From Nocardioides litoris (lineage in GTDB: Bacteria > Actinomycetota > Actinomycetes > Propionibacteriales > Nocardioidaceae), in contig NZ_VDMR01000009.1 of the NCBI RefSeq assembly GCF_006346315.1, positions 1-64,000 of the forward strand: a stretch of DNA of 64,000 bases. The letters run 5' to 3'. The translations under genes were made by a program, and so were the position numbers. Below the pieces are notes generated by a model. The model was not told the DNA's origin. It did not search any database and was given only the letters and a program-made list of their open reading frames with translations. Positions 30,741-40,397 of this stretch are shown here, piece after piece (the first letter of the stretch is position 1; each line of letters begins with the position of its first letter).

Positions 30741-32216
30741 ATGTCCAGCAGCCGCGTGGTCCGGGTCGGCACCGACGACGAGTCCGTCGTCGTCACCTTG
30801 CGACGGGGGGTCGAGCAGCTGCAGGCCGAGCTCGAGGTCACTCCCGCCTTCCCGCCCGAGGTCGAGGAGGCGGCCGCGGCGGCCGCCGCGGCGCCTCGGC
30901 TGCCGGAGCTCGACCGCACCGACCTGCCGTTCGTCACCATCGACCCCGACGGCGCGCGTGACCTCGACCAGGCCGTGCACGTGGAGCGCGACGGCGACGG
31001 CTTCGTCGTGCACTACGCCATCGCCGACGTCGCCGCCTTCGTCAGCCCGGGCGACCCGGTCGACCTCGAGGCCCACCGCCGCGGCCAGACGCTGTACGGC
31101 GCCGACTCCAAGGTCCCGCTGCACCCTCCGGTGCTCAGCGAGGACGCCGCCTCGCTGCTGCCCGACCAGGTGCGGCCCGCGCTGCTGTGGACGATCCGGC
31201 TCGACGAGACCGGCGAGGGCACCGACGTCACCGTGCAGCGGGCCCGGGTGCGCTCGACCGCGCAGCTGACCTACGAGGGCGCCCAGGCCGCGCTCGACGA
31301 CGGCACCGCACCCGAGGTCGTGCAGCTGGTCGCCGAGGTCGGCCGGCTGCGCATCGAGCGCGAGGTCGCCCGCGGCGGCGTCTCGCTGCCGCTGCCCGAG
31401 CAGGTCGTCGACGTGCCCGAGGACGGGGAGCTGTGGCGCCTCTCGCTGCGCCGCCTGCTGCCCATCGAGGAGTGGAACGCCCAGATCTCGCTGCTCACCG
31501 GGTTCGGCGCCGCCTCGCTCATGGTCTACGCCCGCGTCGGCCTGCTCCGCACCCTCCCGCCGCCCGACCCGCGCGACCTCCAGCGGCTGCACCGCGTCGC
31601 CCGCGCGCTCCGCGTCGAGTGGCCCGCCGAGCAGCTCTACCCCGACTTCATCCGCTCCCTCGACCCCGCCCGCCCCGACCACGCGGCCGTCGTCGTGGCC
31701 AGCACCCGGCTGCTGCGGGGCAGCGGCTACGTCGCCTTCGACGGCGAGGTCCCGGCCGAGCCCCAGCACGCGGCGCTCGCCTCCGAGTACGCCCACGTCA
31801 CGGCCCCGCTGCGCCGGCTCGCCGACCGCTACGCCGGCGAGGTGTGCCTCGCGCTCTGCGCCGAGCAGCCCGTGCCGGCGTGGGTGCTGGAGGCCCTGCC
31901 CGGCCTGCCGGAGGAGATGGCGACCTCGTCGCGGCGCGCGTCGTCGTACGAGCGGGGGGTGGTGGACCTCGTGGAGGCCGGGCTGCTCGCCGGCCGGGTC
32001 GGCTCGGAGCACGACGGGGCGATCGTGTCGGTGGAGGAGAAGGACGAGCGGCGCGGCAAGGTGACCGTGCGGGCGCTCGGCGTCGAGGCGCCGGTGACCT
32101 CCGCCGACCCGCTGCCGCTGGGCCAGGACGTGCGGGTGCGGCTCGTCGAGGCCGACGTGGAGGAGCGGTCGGTGCGGTTCGAGGTCGTGCCGGGCCAGCT
32201 CGGCCGGGCGCGCTAG
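30741..32216 (+). CDS. RNB-domain ribonuclease (RNase II/R-like)
   Basis: 491 residues. A short N-terminal region (1-60) precedes the RNB catalytic domain (about 60-370) with FVTIDPDGARDLDQAV, whose Asp cluster binds Mg2+, and SEYAHVTAPLRRLADRY, where the Arg/His contacts RNA. The C-terminal 80 residues resemble a small beta-barrel. Cold-shock S1 domains of full RNase R are missing, as is usual for this shorter actinobacterial type. It is expected to degrade RNA 3' to 5'. Confidence 0.92.
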   Translation: MSSSRVVRVGTDDESVVVTLRRGVEQLQAELEVTPAFPPEVEEAAAAAAAAPRLPELDRTDLPFVTIDPDGARDLDQAVHVERDGDGFVVHYAIADVAAFVSPGDPVDLEAHRRGQTLYGADSKVPLHPPVLSEDAASLLPDQVRPALLWTIRLDETGEGTDVTVQRARVRSTAQLTYEGAQAALDDGTAPEVVQLVAEVGRLRIEREVARGGVSLPLPEQVVDVPEDGELWRLSLRRLLPIEEWNAQISLLTGFGAASLMVYARVGLLRTLPPPDPRDLQRLHRVARALRVEWPAEQLYPDFIRSLDPARPDHAAVVVASTRLLRGSGYVAFDGEVPAEPQHAALASEYAHVTAPLRRLADRYAGEVCLALCAEQPVPAWVLEALPGLPEEMATSSRRASSYERGVVDLVEAGLLAGRVGSEHDGAIVSVEEKDERRGKVTVRALGVEAPVTSADPLPLGQDVRVRLVEADVEERSVRFEVVPGQLGRAR

Positions 32217-32234
32217 GGGTCCCGGCGACGTCGG

Positions 32235-34370
32235 TCAGGCCTCGGCGACGGTCCGGCTCCCCGGCCGCCACCCCGGCCGCCACCAGTTGCGCTGGCCGAG
32301 CAGCGTCATCGCAGCCGGGAGCAGCAGCCCGCGCACCACGGTGACGTCGAGCAGGATCGCCACGGTCATGCCCACGCCGACCTCCTTGACCGCCACCAGC
32401 TCGCCGGCGGCGAAGCCGAGGAAGACGACGGCGATGGCCAGCGCGGCGAGGGTGACGACCGGGCCGGTGGCGGTGATGCCGGCCAGCACGGCACGGTCGT
32501 TGGCGGCGCGCCCGTCGAGCGACGGCCGGACGGTCCCGCGGCGGTCCCACTCCTCCTTGATCCGGGCGACGAGGAAGACGTGGTAGTCCATCGACAGGCC
32601 GAAGACGAACATGAAGAGCAGCAGCGGCGTCGTCAGGTCGAGCGACCCGGTCGCGGTCCCGCCCAGCAGCGGCCCGCCCCACCCGTGCTGGAAGACGAGC
32701 ACGACGACGCCGAGCGTGGCCGAGAGGGACAGGAGGTTCAGCACCAGCGCCTTGGCCGCGACGACGGGCGAGCCGGTCAGGCGCAGCAGGAGGAGGCCGG
32801 CCGCCACGACCACGGCTCCGACCGCGAGGGGCACCCGGGACCCGAGGGCGTCGCGGGAGTCGACGAGCTCCGCGGCGGGCCCGCCGACCAGGACCGGTAC
32901 GTCGCGGCCGAGGGCGCGCACGTCGGCGACGACCCGTTGCGCGCCGGGGCCGCTGGTGGGGCCGTGGGGGAGCACGGTCAGGTGGCTCCAGCCGTCGGGC
33001 AGGCCGTCGCGGAGCAGCACCTCCTCGACGTCGGGCAGGGCGGTGGTCCGCTCGGTCAGCACGGTGAGGCGCGGGTCGCCGACCGGGGCGTCGACGAGCA
33101 CCTCGAGCGGCGCCGTGGCGATGTCGGGGTGGTCGGCCTGGATGACCTCGACGACCGTCCGGGCCTCCGAGCCGGGCGGCAGCGCGCGGGCGTCGGAGGC
33201 GCCGAGCTGCAGGCCGAGGAGCGGCAGGGCCAGGGCGACCAGCAGCCCGGCCGACCCGAGCAGCACCGGCCACGGCCGGGCCTGGGCCAGCCGCGTCGTG
33301 CGCGCGAGGAACGACCGCCCGGCGGGGCGGGCCGGCCGCCCCAGGGCGCCGCGGTCGACCGGTGGGACGCGTCGGTGGGCCACCGCGACCAGGGCGGGGG
33401 CCAGGCTGAGGCCGGCTGCGGTCACCACGGTCACGGCGGCCAGCCCGCCGACCGCCATCCCGGTCAGCAGGGGGTCGCCGAGCAGCAGCAGGGCGGCGAG
33501 CGAGGCCCCGACGGTGAGGCCCGAGACGAGCACGGTGCGGCCCGCGGTGTCGAGGGTCCGGCCGAGCACGGCCTCGGCGTCCGGGCGTCGTCCGGCCGCG
33601 GCGCGCTCCTCCCGGAACCGGGCGAGCACGAGGAGGCAGTAGTCGACGGCCAGGCCGAGACCGAGCACCGTCACCACGTTGACGGCGAAGTCGCTCACCG
33701 GGGCGACGCCGGCCAGCCCGGCCAGCACGAGCAGGGACACCGCGACCGACCCGAGCGCGACGCCCACCGGCAGCAGCCCGGCCACGAGGCTGCCGAGCGC
33801 GACGGCCAGGAGCACCAGCAGCACCACGAGCGCCACCCCCTCACCCCGGGCCGCGTCCTGCACGGCCTGGTCGACGAAGGTGCGCTCGGCCAGCAGGTCG
33901 CCCCCGACCGCGACCTCGGGGAACGGCGCCCGGTGCAGCGCCGCGGAGACCCGGTCGGCCAGGGCCATGGCCTCCTCCTCGCCGAGCGCCGGGTCGAGGT
34001 CGACCTCGACGACCGCGCTCGAGCGGTCCTCGGCCACCAGCTCGTAGGCGCTGGTCACCCACGGGTCGCGCACGTCGAGGACCCCGGGCAGCGCCCGGAC
34101 CTCCTCCACGACCGCGCTCGACCCGGCCGCGACCTCGGCGTCGACCGGGTCGGCGCCGCGGAGCACCGCGACGACCTGCTCGCCGTCGTCGTCGAGCGCG
34201 TCCAGCCGGCGGTCGACCTGGGTCGACTCGACGTCGGCGCGGAGCCCGACGTCGCTCGCCCGGTCGAAGACCGAGCCCCCGAGGACGGCGCCGGCCACGA
34301 CGAGCACGGCCCACAGCGCCAGGACGATCCTGCGTCGACGGTGCACCCACCGGCCCCACCGCTCCAGCAC
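32235..34370 (-). CDS. MMPL-family (RND) membrane transporter
   Basis: 711 residues with about 12 transmembrane helices in two halves. Each half has the helix-loop-helix pattern of MMPL proteins, marked by LAVDYCLLVLARFREE (about 247) and LSMDYHVFLVARIKEEWDR (about 593), where the Asp-Tyr pairs match the proton-relay residues of MmpL3. Extracytoplasmic loops lie at about 35-165 and 385-510. It probably exports a lipid or hydrophobic compound using the proton gradient; the substrate is unknown. GTG 34370 has TAGAGT six nt upstream. Confidence 0.92.
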   Translation of the reverse strand: MLERWGRWVHRRRRIVLALWAVLVVAGAVLGGSVFDRASDVGLRADVESTQVDRRLDALDDDGEQVVAVLRGADPVDAEVAAGSSAVVEEVRALPGVLDVRDPWVTSAYELVAEDRSSAVVEVDLDPALGEEEAMALADRVSAALHRAPFPEVAVGGDLLAERTFVDQAVQDAARGEGVALVVLLVLLAVALGSLVAGLLPVGVALGSVAVSLLVLAGLAGVAPVSDFAVNVVTVLGLGLAVDYCLLVLARFREERAAAGRRPDAEAVLGRTLDTAGRTVLVSGLTVGASLAALLLLGDPLLTGMAVGGLAAVTVVTAAGLSLAPALVAVAHRRVPPVDRGALGRPARPAGRSFLARTTRLAQARPWPVLLGSAGLLVALALPLLGLQLGASDARALPPGSEARTVVEVIQADHPDIATAPLEVLVDAPVGDPRLTVLTERTTALPDVEEVLLRDGLPDGWSHLTVLPHGPTSGPGAQRVVADVRALGRDVPVLVGGPAAELVDSRDALGSRVPLAVGAVVVAAGLLLLRLTGSPVVAAKALVLNLLSLSATLGVVVLVFQHGWGGPLLGGTATGSLDLTTPLLLFMFVFGLSMDYHVFLVARIKEEWDRRGTVRPSLDGRAANDRAVLAGITATGPVVTLAALAIAVVFLGFAAGELVAVKEVGVGMTVAILLDVTVVRGLLLPAAMTLLGQRNWWRPGWRPGSRTVAEA

Positions 34371-34376
34371 CCGCCG

Positions 34377-34402
34377 ACTCTAGTGCCGCCCTCCGCTAGC
34401 GT
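34377..34402. promoter_or_regulatory. Divergent -10 boxes between the MMPL and GNAT genes
   Basis: TAGAGT (minus, 34377-34382) is six nt before GTG 34370, and TAGCGT (plus, 34397-34402) is seven nt before ATG 34410. Both genes appear leaderless. Confidence 0.55.
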
Positions 34403-34409
34403 CGCGGCG

Positions 34410-34877
34410 ATGGAGACCATCCGTCTCGGGCCCGACGACTGGGAGACGTTCCGCGAGGTGCGGCTGCGGTCCCTCGCCGAGGCACCCGCCGCGTTCGGGT
34501 CGCGGTACGCCGACTGGGTCGACGCCCCGGAGGAGCGCTGGCGCCAGCGGCTGACCGACGTGCCGCTCACCCTCGTCGCCCGGGCCGAGGGCAGGGTCGT
34601 CGGGGTCGTCAGCGGGACCCGGGCCGAGGACGGCTGGGCCGAGCTCATCTCGCTGTGGGTCGACCCGGCCCTGCGCGGCACCGGGGTGGTCACCGACCTC
34701 GTCGAGGCCGTCGTGGCCTGGGGTGCCGAGCAGGGCCGGTCGACGTACCTCATGGTGCGCGCCGACAACGCGCGGGCACGGGCGGCGTACGAGCGAGCGG
34801 GCTTCGTCGACGTCGGGGTCCCCGATGACTGGCCCGACGACGAGCCGCCCGAGCACCGGATGGAGCGCGCGGGCTAG
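34410..34877 (+). CDS. GNAT-family N-acetyltransferase
   Basis: 155 residues with the GNAT fold. LISLWVDPALRGTGVVTDLVEAV (about 80-102) is the acetyl-CoA pyrophosphate loop with R/Q-x-x-G-x-G/A related sequence, and NARARAAYERAGFVDVG near the C-terminus is the conserved last helix. The acceptor is not predictable. Its stop and the stop of the next, convergent gene share the four bases CTAG (34874-34877). Confidence 0.9.
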   Translation: METIRLGPDDWETFREVRLRSLAEAPAAFGSRYADWVDAPEERWRQRLTDVPLTLVARAEGRVVGVVSGTRAEDGWAELISLWVDPALRGTGVVTDLVEAVVAWGAEQGRSTYLMVRADNARARAAYERAGFVDVGVPDDWPDDEPPEHRMERAG

Positions 34878-35455
34878 AGCTCGCGGATGACCCGGGCCGG
34901 GTTGCCCACGGCGACGACGCCGGCCGGCAGGTCCTTGGTGACCACGGAGCCCGCACCCACGACGGTGTCGGCGCCGATGGTGACGCCTGGGCACACGACG
35001 ACGCCGCCGCCGAGCCAGACGTTGTCGCCGAGGGTGATGGGCTCGGCGCCCTCCCACTTGTCGCGGCGCGGGCCGGGCTCGAGGGGGTGGGTCGGGGTCA
35101 GGAGCTGGACGTGGGGGCCGATCTGCACGTCGTCACCGATGGTGATGGGGGCGACGTCGAGGGCGACCAGGCCCATGTTGGCGAACGTGCGGGCCCCGAC
35201 CGTCAGGTGCCGCCCGTAGTCGACGTGCAGCGGCGGACGCAGCACGGTGTCCTCGCCGATCGCGCCGAGCAGCTGCTCGAGCAGTGCACGACGGAGCGGA
35301 CCCTGGCGCGAGGTCGTGGCGTTGTAGGCCGCCGTCAGGTCGAAGGCCTGGTGGCTCCACTCCTCCAGCTCGGGGTCGTCGGCGACGTAGGGGTCGCCGG
35401 CGAGCATCCGCTCGCGCATCGTGCGGCCGTCGGGCTGGTACGGGTCGCTCGTCAT
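34874..35455 (-). CDS. Sugar O-acetyltransferase (maltose/galactoside type)
   Basis: 193 residues. An N-terminal helical Mac domain (MRERMLAGDPYVADDPEL) is followed by a left-handed beta-helix of hexapeptide repeats: VAPITIGDDVQIGPHVQLLTPTHP with the catalytic His, then ITLGDNVWLGGGVVVCPGVTIG and TVVGAGSVVTKDLP. It transfers acetyl from acetyl-CoA to a sugar hydroxyl. A TAGGCT box stands six nt before ATG 35455. Confidence 0.93.
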   Translation of the reverse strand: MTSDPYQPDGRTMRERMLAGDPYVADDPELEEWSHQAFDLTAAYNATTSRQGPLRRALLEQLLGAIGEDTVLRPPLHVDYGRHLTVGARTFANMGLVALDVAPITIGDDVQIGPHVQLLTPTHPLEPGPRRDKWEGAEPITLGDNVWLGGGVVVCPGVTIGADTVVGAGSVVTKDLPAGVVAVGNPARVIREL

Positions 35456-35461
35456 GCGGGC

Positions 35462-35467
35462 AGCCTA
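35462..35467 (-). promoter_or_regulatory. -10 box of the sugar acetyltransferase
   Basis: TAGGCT on the minus strand, six nt before ATG 35455; leaderless arrangement. Confidence 0.5.
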
Positions 35468-35475
35468 GGGACCGC

Positions 35476-36831
35476 TCAGGGGCGGCCCTTCGGACCCTTC
35501 CCCGGACCCTTCCCAGGCCCCTTGCCGGGCCCCTTCTTCTTGCCCTTGCCCTTGCTCCCGCCCGGGCCCTTGTCCTCGGCAGGCCCGGCCTTCGAGGGCT
35601 TCGACGGCGACGCGGGTGGCTGGGCGGGCGGCTGGGCGGGCGGCCGGGGTGCGCGGGTGGGTCGGGGTGCGCGCGCGGGCCGGGGGGACCGCGTGGCCGG
35701 CGTCGTCGACCCGGTGCGGACCGGGGCGACCTCGGTGGTGGCGGACGGGTCCACGGGGGCCGCGGTCGTGGTGGTCGGCGTCGGGGTGGGCGACGCCGTC
35801 GTCGGGTCGGACGTGCTCGACGAGGTCGGGGGAGGTGCGGCCTCGGCGACCGCGGGCTCGGCGGTGCCCAGCAGCCGCCAGGTGCCGGCAGCCAGGGCGA
35901 GCACGAGCAGCACGGCGGCGGCCACCAGGATCACCGGTCCGCGCCGGTGCTCGGGCCCGCGGCGCACGACAGCCACGGCGGCCGTCGCCGGGCCGTCGGC
36001 GTGGACGGGCACCCGGTCGGGGTCGGCCAGGCCAGCGAGCCGCTCGGCCGCGGCAGCGGCGTCAGGCCGGTCGGCGGGGTCGGCGGCGGTGAGGGCGGCC
36101 AGCAGGGCGGGCCAGCCCGGTGGCAGGGAGGTGGGGACGAGCGGGCCGCGCGTCAGCCGGGCCAGGGCCGCCTCGACCGGGGTGCCGGTGAAGGCGCGCA
36201 CGCCGGTCAGGGCCTCGAGCAGCACGAGCCCGAGCGCGTAGAGGTCGGTGGCGGGCGTGACGGTCTCGCCGCGCACCTGCTCCGGGGCCAGGTAGGCGGC
36301 GGTGCCGACCGTGGCCCCGGTCAGGGTCAGGCCCGAGGTCGCGTCGGCCAGGCGCGCGACCCCGAAGTCGGTGAGCAGGGCGCGGTCGCCCGCGAGCAGC
36401 ACGTTGGAGGGCTTCACGTCGCGGTGGACCACGCCCCGGTCGTGCGCGTGGGCCAGCCCGCGCGCCACCTGCGCGCCGAGGGACGCCAGCCGCTCGGCCG
36501 ACGGCCGCTCGCGGGCCAGCAGGTCGGCCAGCGTCTCGCCGTCGACGAGCTCGAGCGCCAACCACGGACCGTCGTCGCCGACCCCGGCATCCAGCAGGGA
36601 AACGACGTTGTCGTGGTCGAGCCGGGACAGCACCCGCGCCTCCGCGACGAACCGCTCCCGGTCGACCGTCGCCCCGCCCCGCACCGTCTTGACCGCCACC
36701 TCGTGGCCGAGCACGCGGTCGTGGGCCCGGCGCACGTCGGCCATGCCGCCGCGCCCGAGCAGCTCGCCCAGCTCGTAGCGGCCGGCGAGCACCGGGTGGT
36801 CAGGCGCGTCAGGGGCGTCGGGGTCGTCCAC
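35476..36831 (-). CDS. Transmembrane Ser/Thr protein kinase with a basic Gly/Lys/Pro tail
   Basis: 451 residues. Kinase domain about 15-275: LLGRGGMADV, Lys in VAVKTV, HRDVKPSN, DFG and AYLAPEQ. One membrane helix about 300-320 (GPVILVAAAVLLVLALAAG). The outside part is a Thr/Pro/Ser linker and a strongly basic tail of GKG and GPGKGP repeats ending KGRP. No PASTA domain exists, so the tail may bind acidic wall polymers. GTG 36831 is chosen because AGGAG is seven nt upstream. Confidence 0.92.
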   Translation of the reverse strand: MDDPDAPDAPDHPVLAGRYELGELLGRGGMADVRRAHDRVLGHEVAVKTVRGGATVDRERFVAEARVLSRLDHDNVVSLLDAGVGDDGPWLALELVDGETLADLLARERPSAERLASLGAQVARGLAHAHDRGVVHRDVKPSNVLLAGDRALLTDFGVARLADATSGLTLTGATVGTAAYLAPEQVRGETVTPATDLYALGLVLLEALTGVRAFTGTPVEAALARLTRGPLVPTSLPPGWPALLAALTAADPADRPDAAAAAERLAGLADPDRVPVHADGPATAAVAVVRRGPEHRRGPVILVAAAVLLVLALAAGTWRLLGTAEPAVAEAAPPPTSSSTSDPTTASPTPTPTTTTAAPVDPSATTEVAPVRTGSTTPATRSPRPARAPRPTRAPRPPAQPPAQPPASPSKPSKAGPAEDKGPGGSKGKGKKKGPGKGPGKGPGKGPKGRP

Positions 36832-37039
36832 GGGCGTGCTCCTGGGGTGGGGGTCGGACCATGGTGACCGGCCCCACCGGTGGGCCGCACCGTCCGCGGG
36901 GGCGATGCCGTGCCGGACCGCGCCGGCGTCCCGCGCACCGGTCATCACCCCGCAGCCGCTCTCGCACCAGCGTCGGGGTGTGGCGGTGGACACAAGGACC
37001 GGAAGGTGACGAGGACGGCCACACCGGCCCGGGCTGGGC

Positions 37040-37045
37040 TAGGTT
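37040..37045 (+). promoter_or_regulatory. -10 box of the PEP synthase regulator gene
   Basis: TAGGTT seven nt before GTG 37053. The 220-bp gap (36832-37052) also holds a CCCACCGGTGGG palindrome at 36873-36884; nothing else is clear there. Confidence 0.5.
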
Positions 37046-37052
37046 GCGGCGG

Positions 37053-37955
37053 GTGAGCGCGACGGAGCCGAGCGGGTCGCCCGAGCCGGACGACGGGGTC
37101 GTGCCCGTCTTCTTCCTCTCCGACTCCACCGGCATCAGCGCGGAGACGATGGGCAACGCGCTGCTGATGCAGTTCCCCGACCTGGTCTTCGAGCGCACCA
37201 CGATCCCCTTCATCACGACCCCCGAGGCCGCGCGCGAGGTCGTCCAGCAGCTCGACGAGGCGATGGACGGACCGGTGGTGCCGCTGGCCTTCACCACCGC
37301 CGCCGAGGACCGCATCCGCCTCGAGCTGCTCAAGACCCGGGCGCCGATCATCGACTTCTTCGAGATGCACATGGACCCGGTCGAGCGGATCCTCGGCCAG
37401 CGCGGCGTGCGGCAGCCCGCCCGGCTGCACGGCGTCGGCGACATCAAGCGCTACAACTCGCGGATGGCCGCGGTGGAGTTCACCATCGAGCACGACGACG
37501 GCCAGAGCCTGCGCGCCCTCGACCGGGCCGACGTGGTGCTCATCGCGCCGTCGCGGTGCGGCAAGACGCCGACGAGCATGTACCTCGCGCTGCAGCACGG
37601 CCTCTTCGTGGCCAACTACCCGCTCGTCGACGAGGACCTCGAGTCCCGCGACCTGCCCCGGCCGCTGGCCGACATCAAGGCGCGCTGCTTCGGCATCACC
37701 ACCAACGCCGAGCGGCTGGCCCGGGTGCGCAACGAGCGTCGCCCCGGCTCGCGCTACGCCGAGGTGGCCCAGTGCCGGTGGGAGCTGCGCCAGGCCGCGG
37801 CCCTCTACGCCGCCCACGGCGTCCCGGTCATCGACTCGGCCACCAAGTCGGTCGAGGAGATGGCCGCCCTCGTCCTGCAGACCCTCAAGCGCAACGGCGG
37901 GGTCCCCAGCCGTCAGCGGAGCAAGACCCGTCACGCCCCGGGAGGCACCCCATGA
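37053..37955 (+). CDS. ppsR: PEP synthase regulatory protein (kinase/pyrophosphorylase, DUF299)
   Basis: 300 residues of the DUF299 family. DSTGISAETMGNALL near the N-terminus and the P-loop-like APSRCGKTPTSMYLA (about 167-181) are the family signatures. These bifunctional enzymes inactivate PEP synthase by ADP-dependent Thr phosphorylation and reactivate it by phosphate-dependent dephosphorylation. The direct neighbour, overlapping by four bases (ATGA), is PEP synthase, its expected target. Start GTG 37053 is leaderless by its TAGGTT box. Confidence 0.93.
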   Translation: MSATEPSGSPEPDDGVVPVFFLSDSTGISAETMGNALLMQFPDLVFERTTIPFITTPEAAREVVQQLDEAMDGPVVPLAFTTAAEDRIRLELLKTRAPIIDFFEMHMDPVERILGQRGVRQPARLHGVGDIKRYNSRMAAVEFTIEHDDGQSLRALDRADVVLIAPSRCGKTPTSMYLALQHGLFVANYPLVDEDLESRDLPRPLADIKARCFGITTNAERLARVRNERRPGSRYAEVAQCRWELRQAAALYAAHGVPVIDSATKSVEEMAALVLQTLKRNGGVPSRQRSKTRHAPGGTP

Positions 37956-40378
37956 GCACCACCCCGTCCGAGTCCCGCGACCACGTCAACGTCCGCTGGT
38001 TCTCCGACCTCGGCCTCGGCGACCTCGAGGAGGTCGGCGGCAAGAACGCCTCGCTGGGCGAGATGGTCAGCCACCTCACCGACCTCGGGGTGCGGGTGCC
38101 CGACGGCTTCGCGACCACCGCGGCGGCGTACCACCGCTTCATCGGCGAGACCGGGCTGGCCGAGCGCATCGCCGGCCTCGTCGACGGCCTCGACACCGAC
38201 GACGTGCGCGCGCTGGCCGCGGCCGGCCGCGAGATCCGCGAGGCCGTCGTCTCCCAGGAGTTCCCGCCCGACCTCGAGGCCGACATCCGCGCGGCGTACG
38301 ACGAGCTGGCCGCCGGCTCGGGCGGCGAGGCGTCCTTCGCGGTGCGCTCCTCGGCCACGGCCGAGGACCTGCCGGACGCCTCGTTCGCGGGCCAGCAGGA
38401 GACCTTCCTCAACGTGCGCGGCATCGACGCGGTGCTGCAGGCGGTGCGCGAGGTGTTCGCCTCGCTCTACAACGACCGGGCCATCGCCTACCGGGTGCAC
38501 CACGGGTTCGCCCACGGCGACGTCGGCCTCTCGGCGGGCGTGCAGAAGATGGTGCGCTCCGACATCGGCTCCTCGGGCGTGATGTTCACGATGGACACCG
38601 AGTCCGGGTTCACCGACGCGGTCTTCGTGACCTCGGCCTACGGCCTCGGCGAGGGCGTGGTGCAGGGCGCGGTCAACCCCGACGAGTTCTACGTCTACAA
38701 GCCCGCCCTGCGCGAGGGCCGCCCGGCCGTCCTCAAGCGCGGCGTGGGCGCCAAGCTGACCAAGATGGTCTACACCAACGACGCCGCGGTCGGCCGCACG
38801 ACCGAGTTCGTCGACGTCGACGCCGACCAGGCGCGGCTGCTGTCGCTGACCGACGCCGAGGTGACCGAGCTGGCCCGGCACGCGCTGGTCATCGAGGAGC
38901 ACTACGGCCGCCCCATGGACATCGAGTGGGGCAAGGACGGGGTCGACGGCCAGCTCTACGTGCTCCAGGCGCGGCCCGAGACGGTGCAGTCGCGTCGTAC
39001 GGGCGCGCTGGAGCGGTTCAGCATCGACAAGACGGTGACCAAGGACGCCACCGTGCTCGTCGAGGGCCGCGCCATCGGCCAGAAGATCGGCGCCGGCCCG
39101 GTGCGGGTGCTCTCCTCGGTCGAGCAGATGAGCGACTTCGTGGCCGGCGAGGTGCTGGTCGCCGACATGACCGACCCCGACTGGGAGCCGATCATGAAGC
39201 GGGCCTCGGCCATCGTCACCAACCGCGGCGGCCGCACCTGCCACGCCGCGATCATCGCCCGCGAGCTCGGCATCCCGGCGATCGTCGGCACCACCAGCGC
39301 CACCCGCACCCTGGCCGACGGTGCCGAGGTCACGGTCTCGTGCGCCGAGGGCGACACGGGCCTGGTCTACGACGGCGCCCTCGACTTCGACGTCGAGCGC
39401 ACCGAGCTCGACGCCATGCCCGACGTGCCGGTCAAGATCATGATGAACGTCGGGACGCCGGAGCAGGCGTTCTCCTTCGCCCAGCTGCCCCACCGCGGGG
39501 TCGGCCTGGCCCGGCTCGAGTTCGTCATCAACCGCCAGATCGGCATCCACCCCAAGGCCCTGCTCGACCTCGAGGCCGGCGTGCTCGACGAGGCCGACCC
39601 GGAGCTGGCGGCCGAGGTGCGCGAGACGGTGGCGGCGTACCCCTCGCCCCGGCAGTTCTTCGTCCAGCGCGTCGCCGAGGGCGTCTCGATGCTGGCGGCG
39701 GCGTTCGCGCCGTACCCGGTGATCGTGCGGATGAGCGACTTCAAGTCCAACGAGTACGCCAACCTCGTGGGCGGCGAGCGCTACGAGCCCGAGGAGGAGA
39801 ACCCGATGATCGGCTACCGCGGCGCGTCGCGGTACCTGTCCGCGGACTTCGCCGAGTGCTTCGCCATGGAGTGCGAGGCGCTGCGCTTCGTGCGCGACGA
39901 GATGGGCCTGACCAACGTGCGGGTGATGATCCCGTTCGTGCGCACCCTCAAGGAGGCCGAGGGCGTCATCTCGCTGCTCGGCGAGCACGGGCTGCGCCGC
40001 GGCGAGAACGACCTGCAGGTCGTGATGATGTGCGAGGTGCCGTCCAACGCCGTGCTGGCCGACGCGTTCCTGGACCACTTCGACGGCTTCTCCATCGGGT
40101 CCAACGACATGACGCAGCTGACCCTGGGGCTCGACCGCGACTCTGCACTCGTGGCCGACGGGTTCGACGAGCGCGACCCCGCGGTGCAGCACATGCTGTC
40201 GCTGGCCATCAAGGCCTGCAAGGACCGCGGCAAGTACGTCGGCATCTGCGGCCAGGGCCCCTCGGACCACCCCGACCTGGCCGACTGGCTGCTCGACCAG
40301 GGCATCGAGTCGATGTCGCTCAACCCCGACACCGTCGTCGCGACCTGGCAGCGCCTCGCGGCGCGCGCCTCGGGCTGA
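37952..40378 (+). CDS. ppsA: Phosphoenolpyruvate synthase
   Basis: 808 residues, typical length. The N-terminal ATP-grasp domain (VRSSATAEDLPDASFAGQQETFLN, about 131-154) and the mobile phosphohistidine domain with GGRTCHAAIIAREL (His431; the adjacent Thr is the regulator's usual target) are intact. The C-terminal PEP-binding barrel has GSNDMTQLTLGLDRDS and a catalytic Cys in YVGICGQGPS. It makes PEP from pyruvate and ATP for gluconeogenesis. ATG 37952 follows GGGAGG. Confidence 0.97.
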   Translation: MSTTPSESRDHVNVRWFSDLGLGDLEEVGGKNASLGEMVSHLTDLGVRVPDGFATTAAAYHRFIGETGLAERIAGLVDGLDTDDVRALAAAGREIREAVVSQEFPPDLEADIRAAYDELAAGSGGEASFAVRSSATAEDLPDASFAGQQETFLNVRGIDAVLQAVREVFASLYNDRAIAYRVHHGFAHGDVGLSAGVQKMVRSDIGSSGVMFTMDTESGFTDAVFVTSAYGLGEGVVQGAVNPDEFYVYKPALREGRPAVLKRGVGAKLTKMVYTNDAAVGRTTEFVDVDADQARLLSLTDAEVTELARHALVIEEHYGRPMDIEWGKDGVDGQLYVLQARPETVQSRRTGALERFSIDKTVTKDATVLVEGRAIGQKIGAGPVRVLSSVEQMSDFVAGEVLVADMTDPDWEPIMKRASAIVTNRGGRTCHAAIIARELGIPAIVGTTSATRTLADGAEVTVSCAEGDTGLVYDGALDFDVERTELDAMPDVPVKIMMNVGTPEQAFSFAQLPHRGVGLARLEFVINRQIGIHPKALLDLEAGVLDEADPELAAEVRETVAAYPSPRQFFVQRVAEGVSMLAAAFAPYPVIVRMSDFKSNEYANLVGGERYEPEEENPMIGYRGASRYLSADFAECFAMECEALRFVRDEMGLTNVRVMIPFVRTLKEAEGVISLLGEHGLRRGENDLQVVMMCEVPSNAVLADAFLDHFDGFSIGSNDMTQLTLGLDRDSALVADGFDERDPAVQHMLSLAIKACKDRGKYVGICGQGPSDHPDLADWLLDQGIESMSLNPDTVVATWQRLAARASG

Positions 40379-40397
40379 CGGGCTCGGGACGGGCGGC

